From the IMG/VR virus record IMGVR_UViG_3300018868_001228, positions 1-43,616 of that record: a DNA stretch of 43,616 bases; one strand, 5' to 3'. The stretch comes from a virus. Shown here piece by piece: positions 36,133-42,396 of the stretch. The notes beneath the pieces are model-generated. The model made no database searches. It had not been told where the DNA came from and saw only the letters and a program-made list of their open reading frames with translations. A program made the translations under genes and the position numbers. The first letter of the stretch is position 1; each line of letters begins with the position of its first letter.

Positions 36133-37257
36133 ATGGCACTGAAAACGAAACCATTCACCCAGCTGGTAAATGAGGCTGCTACCGCGGCCCAGGGCTACGC
36201 ACGTCAGGCGCTCGACATGAGCGTCGGTTCGGTGCTCCGGGCTGTGTTCGAAGCCAGTGCCGCAACTGTCCTCTGGCTGCAAAGCCTCATCCTGCAGCTG
36301 CTCTCCACTACCCGCGCATCGACGTCGTCGGGCACGGACCTGGACAGCTGGATGTTGGACTTCAGCCTAACGCGTTTGGCGGCGATTCAAGCTACCGGTC
36401 AGGTTTCCTTTTCGCGCTACACCGCGACTGCCGAAGCCGTGGTCCCGGTCGGCACGCTGATTCAAACCGCCGACGGCACGCAACGTTACGCTGTTGTGGC
36501 CGATACGGCTCTCTCGCACTACGTCCCGGCGCGCAACGCGTACGTGCTGCCGGTGGGCCTCACCTCCGCCGTAGTTGCAATCCAAGCTAGCACTGCAGGG
36601 AGCCTCGGCAATGCCATCGCTGGCGCTATCTCCGTCATCGGCCAATCCCTGCCAGGCATCGACACTGTTACGAACCCGATGGGCCTGACGAACGGCTCTG
36701 ACGCCGAGTCGGACGAGGCATTCCGCGCCCGCTTCAAGGATTATCTTCAGTCGTTGTCGAAAGCCACGAAGGGTGCCATTGGCTACGCAATCTCGAGCTA
36801 TCGCGAGGGCCTGACGTACACCTTGACCGAAAACCAGAATCCAGACGGTTCGGAGCACTTGGGATTTTTCTTCGTGGTTGTCGACGACGGCAGCGGCTCG
36901 CCTTCGGATACGCTCCTGGCCGGCGTCTACAACGCCATCGACGCGGTACGCGCCGTGACAGTGTCGTTCGCCGTGTTCCGTCCGGATATCGAAATGGCCG
37001 ACGTTGGACTGTCGATTACGACGCAACCAGGATATGACCACACGACGCTAGTTGGCATCGTGCAGCAAGCCGTCTCCGACTACGTGAACTCACTGCCGCT
37101 CGGTGCGAGCCTGAACGTCTCCCGCATCGCCCAGGTGGCTTATGACGCCACCGAGGGCATTGCCAACGTTACCGGTATAACTATCAACGGCCTGATGACC
37201 GACCTGGAGGCTACGCCCGAACAAGTCATCAAGGCCAATTCCGTGAGCGTGGCATAA
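36133..37257 (+). CDS. Baseplate J protein (gpJ/gp6-like)
   Basis: Wedge protein that links the baseplate arms. Recognised by length (374 aa) and typical segments: VGSVLRAVFEASA, LDSWMLDFSLTR, FSRYTATAEAVVPVGTLIQTADG, NGSDAESDEAFRARFKDYL and a C-terminal LNVSRIAQVAYDATEGIANV. It starts seven bases after the gp25-like gene. Confidence 0.9.
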   Translation: MALKTKPFTQLVNEAATAAQGYARQALDMSVGSVLRAVFEASAATVLWLQSLILQLLSTTRASTSSGTDLDSWMLDFSLTRLAAIQATGQVSFSRYTATAEAVVPVGTLIQTADGTQRYAVVADTALSHYVPARNAYVLPVGLTSAVVAIQASTAGSLGNAIAGAISVIGQSLPGIDTVTNPMGLTNGSDAESDEAFRARFKDYLQSLSKATKGAIGYAISSYREGLTYTLTENQNPDGSEHLGFFFVVVDDGSGSPSDTLLAGVYNAIDAVRAVTVSFAVFRPDIEMADVGLSITTQPGYDHTTLVGIVQQAVSDYVNSLPLGASLNVSRIAQVAYDATEGIANVTGITINGLMTDLEATPEQVIKANSVSVA

Positions 37258-38016
37258 ATGGCTACGATGTTCGAACGCATCAAGCGCTTGTTGCCGGTCC
37301 ATGCCTGGTTCACGGACAACACGCCCATTCTGGATGCCCTCATTGCCGGCATTGCGTCCGGCCTGGAGTACGTTAAAGGGCTGTACGACTACGCCAAGCT
37401 CCAGACGCGAATTTTGACCGCTACGGACGGCTGGCTCGACCTCATTGCCGCGGACCTGTTCGGCCAGTCCCTTGCTCGCAAAGCTAGCCAAACAGACGCG
37501 TCCTTCCGCGCTGAAATACTGGCTAGCCTGTTTCTGGAAAAAGCGACGCGTCGCTCCCTGGCTGGCGTTATCAAAGCGCTTACTGGTCGTGAGCCGGTCA
37601 TCTGCGAGCCTACCCGCCCCCTCGATACCGGTGCCTACGGCGTCGGCATCTGCGGCTATGGCCTGGCAGGCGCCTACGGCTCGATTTCAACGCCCTGGCA
37701 GACGTTCGTGACGGTGTATCGGCCTGCGGGCACCGGCGTCCCGTTCGTGGCTGGCTACGGCGTTCCGGTGGGTGGCTATGCCGCACCTTCGCAGCTTGAG
37801 TACGCGCCGGCAGCGACTGCATTGAGCCAGATTACGGACGCAGATATTTTCCGGGCCATCGACGTATCAAAACCCGCAGGCACAATCGTATGGGTGCAGT
37901 TTGCTGGCCAGGTAATGCCTCCTTCGGACGAACCGCCGCCAGCAGCTCCGGAGCCACTGCTGCTCGACGGAACCTGGCGCCTGGACGGTAACTACACTCT
38001 GAAAGGAGTTCGCTAA
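37258..38016 (+). CDS. Baseplate protein, gpI-like (252 aa)
   Basis: Follows gpJ without a gap and has features of tail protein I/baseplate protein families: a helical N-terminus (FERIKRLLPVHAWFTD), DGWLDLIAADLFGQSL, and a Gly/Tyr-rich middle (GICGYGLAGAYGS, GYGVPVGGY). The Pro-rich linker and final LLLDGTWRLDGNYTLKG resemble a short adaptor that attaches the fibre. Confidence 0.75.
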   Translation: MATMFERIKRLLPVHAWFTDNTPILDALIAGIASGLEYVKGLYDYAKLQTRILTATDGWLDLIAADLFGQSLARKASQTDASFRAEILASLFLEKATRRSLAGVIKALTGREPVICEPTRPLDTGAYGVGICGYGLAGAYGSISTPWQTFVTVYRPAGTGVPFVAGYGVPVGGYAAPSQLEYAPAATALSQITDADIFRAIDVSKPAGTIVWVQFAGQVMPPSDEPPPAAPEPLLLDGTWRLDGNYTLKGVR

Positions 38017-38910
38017 ATGTCCAATTTCGACGGCACTATCACATCCGACCCGGCCTGGGTCGACATCCCGCGGCTGAGCACGACCTGCCAGGCGTTAGGC
38101 GGCCCGGGCGGGCCTATGAACGCTCAAGCGACCGCGATTGCAGCCCGCCTGGGCTTCCTCGCTGATGCTATCGCTGCTATCAATGCTGGCGCCCAGCTTT
38201 ACACCGGCTCAGGAGCACCGGCTGACACCCTTGGCGACAACGGCGACCTGTACATCGACCCCGCGGCCGGCATGCTCTATGGCCCAAAGGCAGCAGGCTC
38301 TTGGGCGGCAGGCACATCGCTTGCAGGTCCGCCTGGCGCTGTTGGCCCCGCTGGCGGCTTCACGAATGTCGTTTCGTTCGAAGCTGCTGGCTCCACAAAC
38401 TGGGTCGTACCTGCTGGTGTCTACAAAATTATGGTCGAGGCCTGGGGTGGCGGCCAGGGGGGCGCCAAGCAAGGCAACAGTGCATCGAAAGGCGGCGATG
38501 GTGGCTCGTACGGCAAAGCGCTCCTGAATGTCACGCCTGGCGACACCATTGTTGTCCTCATCGGAGCTGGCGGTCTCGGCGTGCAGTACCCGGGTCCGGA
38601 CAGCACTACGGGTGCACCGGGTGGCCGTACTTCCGTGGCGAAGCTCGGGGGCGGCTATGGCCTGGTACAGAACTCTATTGGCCAAGACCCGTTCGCTGTA
38701 AGCGGTGGCACTCTGGTCGAGAGCATCCTGGGTGAGCGTATGCCGGGTGCAGCGCTATACGAAAAAGGCGGCTCCGCTCCAAATGGAGGCTTCGGCGGTA
38801 CCCAATTCAGCACGACTGCAGGATTCCCTGGCGGCGGTGGCTGGGGTTCCTCTAGCTCGTCAACTTCCGGCCAAGCCGGTGCCCGGGGCAAAGCCCTTAT
38901 TTGGTACTAA
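38017..38910 (+). CDS. Tail fibre/adhesin with collagen-like and glycine-rich tip (297 aa)
   Basis: A receptor-binding candidate. After an N-terminal attachment region and GDNGDLYIDPAAGMLYGPKA there is a short collagen-like repeat (GPPGAVGPAGG). A C-terminal half dominated by Gly-rich loops follows (EAWGGGQGGAKQG, GGDGGSYG, FPGGGGWGS), similar to glycine-rich tip domains of phage adhesins. It ends GKALIWY. The ribosome site AAAGGAG precedes the ATG. Confidence 0.78.
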   Translation: MSNFDGTITSDPAWVDIPRLSTTCQALGGPGGPMNAQATAIAARLGFLADAIAAINAGAQLYTGSGAPADTLGDNGDLYIDPAAGMLYGPKAAGSWAAGTSLAGPPGAVGPAGGFTNVVSFEAAGSTNWVVPAGVYKIMVEAWGGGQGGAKQGNSASKGGDGGSYGKALLNVTPGDTIVVLIGAGGLGVQYPGPDSTTGAPGGRTSVAKLGGGYGLVQNSIGQDPFAVSGGTLVESILGERMPGAALYEKGGSAPNGGFGGTQFSTTAGFPGGGGWGSSSSSTSGQAGARGKALIWY

Positions 38911-38925
38911 CACGCGAGAACAATA

Positions 38926-40023
38926 ATGGACCGTATTCAAGTCTTCCCGGGCGCTATCCCGCTCGAAACCGACCTCCTCAAAACCAACAAAAATATGATG
39001 ATGGCTGTTGGTCGGCTGGCTGAGAGCATCATCGGCACTGAGACCCAGTTCTCCGGACTGGCCGTCTCGCCGACACCGGTGCCCAGCCTGGCTGTCGTTG
39101 TCAGCCCTGGCACCATCTACGCGCGCACGTCTGCTGATGCGAGTGCCTACAGCAGCCTGCCGGCTGACCCGACCCAAGTCATGAAGCAAGGCGCGCTGGC
39201 GACTGCTGTGACGCTGGCCGTGGCTGCTCCGACAACGTCTGGCTATGCAGTCGACTACCTCATTCAAGTGGCGCTGACAGAAGTCGACGTCGATGGTGCG
39301 GTACTCCCGTACTACAACGCGTCCAACCCGTCTCAGGCCTTCGCTGGCCCAGGCAACAGCGGCGCTGCTCAGCCGACCTCGCGCAAGTGCATCGCAGTCG
39401 TGCAGGCTGTCGCCGGCGCTCCGGCTCCTGCTGGTTCGCAGACTCCACCAGCCCCGACCGCCGGTGCCGTGCCAGTAGCTGTCGTAACCGTGAGTTTTGG
39501 TGACATTGCGGTGCTGTCGGGTGCCATTCGCGTCGCTCCTGGTGCGCCGGCCATCCAGCGTGCAGCAGGGCTGGCACCTCTCGAGAGCCCTCATTTCACC
39601 GGCACTCCGACAGTTCCGAACGTGGCCAGCGGCGACGCAAGCACGAAAGCAGCGAACACAAAATTCGTGCACGATGCAGTAGCCGATGCCACGGCCGGCA
39701 TGGCGACCGGCGCCGATGTCACGACTGCCGTCGACAATGCACTGGCGACCGGATTCGATGCTTCGCTGGCCGTGAACGGCTATCAGAAGCTGCCAAGCGG
39801 GCTCATCATGCAATGGGGCTTTTACACCGGAAATACCGATGTTGCGGTGGTGCCGTTTCCCATTCAATTCCCGCACGCCTGCCTCAACGTTCAAGCTGTT
39901 GGCGGAAGCTCTGCGACCGGCTCGCAAGAGAACGTAAAGGCTACCAATCTCACGACAGCGAGTTTCACCATTCGAGCGTATGGCTTGGAGCGCCCCGCGT
40001 ATTGGTTTGCAGTAGGCTTCTAA
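38926..40023 (+). CDS. Tail fibre protein with gp53-like C-terminal domain (365 aa)
   Basis: N-terminal DRIQVFPGAIPLETDLLKTNKN is a typical fibre attachment sequence. The segment LESPHFTGTPTVPNV...STKAANTKFVHDAV is the short fibre repeat seen in Mu/P2-type fibres. The C-terminal QKLPSGLIMQWG...FAVGF end is a receptor-binding tip of the gp53-like type. It is the last gene of the rightward late block and is followed by a strong terminator. Confidence 0.85.
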   Translation: MDRIQVFPGAIPLETDLLKTNKNMMMAVGRLAESIIGTETQFSGLAVSPTPVPSLAVVVSPGTIYARTSADASAYSSLPADPTQVMKQGALATAVTLAVAAPTTSGYAVDYLIQVALTEVDVDGAVLPYYNASNPSQAFAGPGNSGAAQPTSRKCIAVVQAVAGAPAPAGSQTPPAPTAGAVPVAVVTVSFGDIAVLSGAIRVAPGAPAIQRAAGLAPLESPHFTGTPTVPNVASGDASTKAANTKFVHDAVADATAGMATGADVTTAVDNALATGFDASLAVNGYQKLPSGLIMQWGFYTGNTDVAVVPFPIQFPHACLNVQAVGGSSATGSQENVKATNLTTASFTIRAYGLERPAYWFAVGF

Positions 40024-40026
40024 GCA

Positions 40027-40053
40027 AATCGGTCCTTCGGGGCCGATTTTTTA
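40027..40053 (+). terminator. Intrinsic terminator after fibre gene
   Basis: AATCGGTCC-TTCG-GGGCCGATT with six T in the following tract. Confidence 0.88.
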
Positions 40054-40072
40054 TACATTTTGCATGGAGGCA

Positions 40073-40103
40073 TTGACGCCAGGAACCGCGTTGTGTTTAC
40101 AAT
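40073..40103 (+). promoter_or_regulatory. Sigma-70-like promoter for the tnpB-like gene
   Basis: TTGACG (40073-40078) and TACAAT (40098-40103) separated by 19 bases resemble a standard host promoter. This differs from the phage-wide CTATACG motif, so the downstream gene appears to carry its own expression signal. Confidence 0.5.
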
Positions 40104-40133
40104 AACAACTCAGCAGTTATCGAACAGGCAATC

Positions 40134-41237
40134 TTGGAATACACGACTCGAGTTCTCCGCGTTCGCATCAAAGACCGCCACGCTAAACAGCTGCGTGAGC
40201 TGTCTGAGGAAGTGAACCTGGTATGGAACTACACCCAGGAGTTAGCCCTTCGAGTGCTCGAGCGAGAGCGGCGGTTCATGACTGCATTCGATGTGCAGCC
40301 GTACGTCCGCGGCGCCGGGAAAGCCGGCATGAAGCTGCACAGCCACAGCATCCAAGGTGTCTACGAAGAGTACATTCGCCGGCGCTACCACGCGAAGAAG
40401 ACCAAACTGCGTTGGCGCGTATCCGCTGGCCGGCGCCGCAGTCTGGGCTGGATTCCCTACAAAACGAAGGGAGTGCGCGTTCGGGCGGGCAAGCTTTTCC
40501 TGGCCGGCGTGGAAGGCCCTGTTGGCGTGTGGGACAGCTATGGCCTGTCGAACTACGACATCCACGGCGGGAATGTCTCGGAGGACGCACGCGGCCGGTG
40601 GTACGCCAATCTTTGCGTCAGACTGCCCTATGTTGCTAGCAAAGCTATGGAAGCTCGCGAGGCAATCGGCATCGACCTTGGGCTGAAAGATTTGGCGGTG
40701 CTGTCGAATGGTGAGAGCATTGAAATCAGGCGGTTCTACCAAGCGATTGAGCCAAAGTTGGCCGTGGCGCAGCGGGCACGGAAGAAGGACCGCACTCGAG
40801 CGCTCAACGCGAAGGCGTCGAACCAGCGGCGGGACTACCTGCACAAAATCAGTTCAGACTTAGTGCGAAGGTACGGTGAGATTTATGTGGGCGATGTAGA
40901 TGCCTCGAAGCTGCAGAAAACCCGGTTGGCAAAGGCTGTGAGCAATGCTGGCTGGAGTGCATTACGAACCATGTTGCAGTACAAGTGCGATTTCGCCGGC
41001 GCGCGGTTCGAAGTAGTAGACGAAAAATACACAACCCGAGCATGCTCAGGCTGCGGAAGCTGTAGTGGTCCGCAAGGCCTGGCAGGACTCGGAATAAGAG
41101 AGTGGGTCTGTCCAGACTGCGGAATGCGCCATGAAAGAGACGTCAACGCCGCAACGAACATTCTCGCGCGCGGGCATGCGCGCCTTGTAGAAGGAAGCCC
41201 CGCTAGCGCGGGGCGGATGCCAACCTGGCAGGTATAG
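40134..41237 (+). CDS. tnpB: TnpB-like RNA-guided nuclease family protein (IS200/IS605 OrfB), second RuvC acidic residue altered
   Basis: A 367-aa TnpB of the kind found stand-alone in many prophages. The N-terminal half is basic and helical. The RuvC-like part has motif I IGIDLGLKDL (Asp181) and motif III HERDVNAATNIL (Asp336), with an intact zinc ribbon between them (Cys304, Cys307, Cys326, Cys329). In motif II the usual IEDL is VGDV (251-255 region), so the catalytic Glu position is Gly253. Nuclease activity is therefore doubtful. Translation starts at TTG 40134. No TnpA is present. GC-rich hairpins at the 3' end fit the scaffold part of an omega RNA. Confidence 0.88.
   Translation: MEYTTRVLRVRIKDRHAKQLRELSEEVNLVWNYTQELALRVLERERRFMTAFDVQPYVRGAGKAGMKLHSHSIQGVYEEYIRRRYHAKKTKLRWRVSAGRRRSLGWIPYKTKGVRVRAGKLFLAGVEGPVGVWDSYGLSNYDIHGGNVSEDARGRWYANLCVRLPYVASKAMEAREAIGIDLGLKDLAVLSNGESIEIRRFYQAIEPKLAVAQRARKKDRTRALNAKASNQRRDYLHKISSDLVRRYGEIYVGDVDASKLQKTRLAKAVSNAGWSALRTMLQYKCDFAGARFEVVDEKYTTRACSGCGSCSGPQGLAGLGIREWVCPDCGMRHERDVNAATNILARGHARLVEGSPASAGRMPTWQV
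41197..41229 (+). ncRNA. Candidate omega-RNA scaffold hairpins at the tnpB 3' end
   Basis: GCCCCGC-TAGC-GCGGGGC (41197-41214) and a smaller GCCA/TGGC hairpin (41219-41229) lie in the last codons of the tnpB-like gene, where the scaffold of the guide RNA of TnpB elements is expected. Bases just after about 41230 would be the guide. Confidence 0.4.
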
Positions 41238-41245
41238 CAGCAGGC

Positions 41246-41521
41246 TTAGTGGCAGTTCATCTCTGCGATGCACTGCCGGTGATAGTCAGATTTGCACAGC
41301 TCGAGCATGTGCAATTCATAGTCCGTGAGCCGGTCGCGAACGTCGACCGGCTGCTCGTGCTGCCAGCCCATCGCGACAATGAACGCCGCAGCGTTTTCGA
41401 GGGTCGAACATGAGGTCTTATAGCCGTCAGGGGCGATGACGTAGTAAGGACCTTCACAGCCAATGCCCCAGCTGAGAGCGTTGGCATTGGTGGTACCGAG
41501 AATGCAGTTTCGTACGTTCAT
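41246..41521 (-). CDS. Hypothetical protein (91 aa)
   Basis: Unknown function. Seven cysteine and histidine residues are scattered, with a pair of conserved-looking segments (GIGCEGPYYVIAPDGYKTSC and TLENAAAFIVAMGW). Its ribosome site GAGAGGA lies seven bases before the ATG. It is convergent with the tnpB-like gene, ending only eight bases from it. Confidence 0.6.
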   Translation of the reverse strand: MNVRNCILGTTNANALSWGIGCEGPYYVIAPDGYKTSCSTLENAAAFIVAMGWQHEQPVDVRDRLTDYELHMLELCKSDYHRQCIAEMNCH

Positions 41522-41539
41522 ATGTCCTCTCGAGAGTAG

Positions 41540-41767
41540 TTAGTTCAGTGCTTTGCGTGGGCGGCCGCGGCCCTGCTTTGCGGGTATTACGAGCTTTGCA
41601 AATGCTGGTTTCGGCTGAATGAATTTATGGACTACGGCTTCATCCCACAGCAGCTTGCGGCCCAGCTGCACGGGTTGCGGCAACAGGCCTTTGCCCATAT
41701 AGGCTGTAATTGTTCGAACAGACACTCGCAGCATGTCCGCCAGCTCACTCTTCGTCATGTACCTCAT
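41540..41767 (-). CDS. AlpA/Xis-type helix-turn-helix protein (75 aa)
   Basis: A clear winged-helix/HTH_17 pattern: KSELADMLRVSVRTITAYMGKGLLPQPVQLGRKLLW, in which VSVRTITAYM is the recognition helix. The C-terminal tail is basic (KQGRGRPRKALN) with an AT-hook-like GRPRK. Proteins of this family act as excisionases or as activators of integrase genes. Its location near the integrase fits this. A motif copy with nested dyads lies just upstream. Confidence 0.75.
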   Translation of the reverse strand: MRYMTKSELADMLRVSVRTITAYMGKGLLPQPVQLGRKLLWDEAVVHKFIQPKPAFAKLVIPAKQGRGRPRKALN

Positions 41768-41770
41768 ATC

Positions 41771-41809
41771 CTCGGGCTCCGCACACCTAAAACCGGTGTA
41801 GAACCCGAG
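41771..41809 (-). promoter_or_regulatory. Phage-wide motif with nested dyads, minus strand
   Basis: On the minus strand CGGGTTCTACACCGG (41807-41793) matches the motif. CTCGGG/CCCGAG flanks it, and ACACC/GGTGT forms an inner stem. The AlpA-like gene starts four bases after the outer dyad. Confidence 0.6.
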
Positions 41810-41811
41810 TT

Positions 41812-42396
41812 TTATTTCTTCCTAATCTTGCCGAATACCTGGTCCATCGTTGAGGGGGAATCGCTCGCAGCCGGCAGGCGCGATTCGAGCGACCGGTCTG
41901 AACAGAGCAGCTCGAGCGCCTCAGTCAGCTCCTCGGCTACCCCCGGTTGTGCAAGTCCTTGCCAGGCGTTCGTGGGGGCTACGACGAGGTGCCGCCGGGC
42001 CTCGTGCCAGTCCTCGCGGTCGTCATCGAGCGCGAGCCAGCGGTCGGCGCCACGTTCGGCAGCGTCGTCGGTGATTGCGTCATGCCGTGAGGGCGGTGGA
42101 TGCTCCAGCCGTTCGGTGTGCCAGATTGTGCCAACGACCCTGGCCCGCAGCCCTGGTGGCAGCTGCTGCAGCGTGAACTCGTAGCCCAGGGTTCGCACCC
42201 AAGCCGTTGACAACACGATTCGCACATCTGGAAACGGCAAAAGCAACAGCTCGAGCAGGAGCGCGTGCTCGAAAAGCGGGTGGTCGCTCGGCCGGCCACC
42301 GATGTAGACCCGCGGCCGCAGCGGTTCGGCTTTCGTGACGCGAACGTCGGCCGGGTGCAGCACGCCGTCGTAGTCCAAGTAGAGGATGGGATTCAT
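41812..42396 (-). CDS. HAD-superfamily phosphatase, RNA-repair (SAK) type
   Basis: A small HAD phosphohydrolase with motif I LDYDGVLHP (nucleophile Asp8, Asp10), motif II LSTAW (Ser63/Thr64) and motif IV ALDDDREDW (Asp124-126). The sequence layout with LRPRVYIGGRPSDHPLFEH and the final helix resembles the HAD domain of Swiss-army-knife RNA repair proteins (HAD_SAK_2), which is thought to process RNA ends. The ATG overlaps the integrase stop (ATGA), so it is translated in one operon with the integrase. The Rnl1-type ligase at 1.8 kb may be a functional partner. Confidence 0.75.
   Translation of the reverse strand: MNPILYLDYDGVLHPADVRVTKAEPLRPRVYIGGRPSDHPLFEHALLLELLLLPFPDVRIVLSTAWVRTLGYEFTLQQLPPGLRARVVGTIWHTERLEHPPPSRHDAITDDAAERGADRWLALDDDREDWHEARRHLVVAPTNAWQGLAQPGVAEELTEALELLCSDRSLESRLPAASDSPSTMDQVFGKIRKK

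Noticed and set aside
12237-41206. Frequent GCTAGC hexamers across the window
   Set aside because: A rough expectation from base composition is about a dozen; the number seen is only moderately higher and most are in codons, so no signal is claimed.
40134-41237. Complete IS200/IS605 element
   Set aside because: There is no TnpA gene, and no clear left-end hairpin was found between the fibre terminator and the tnpB start.
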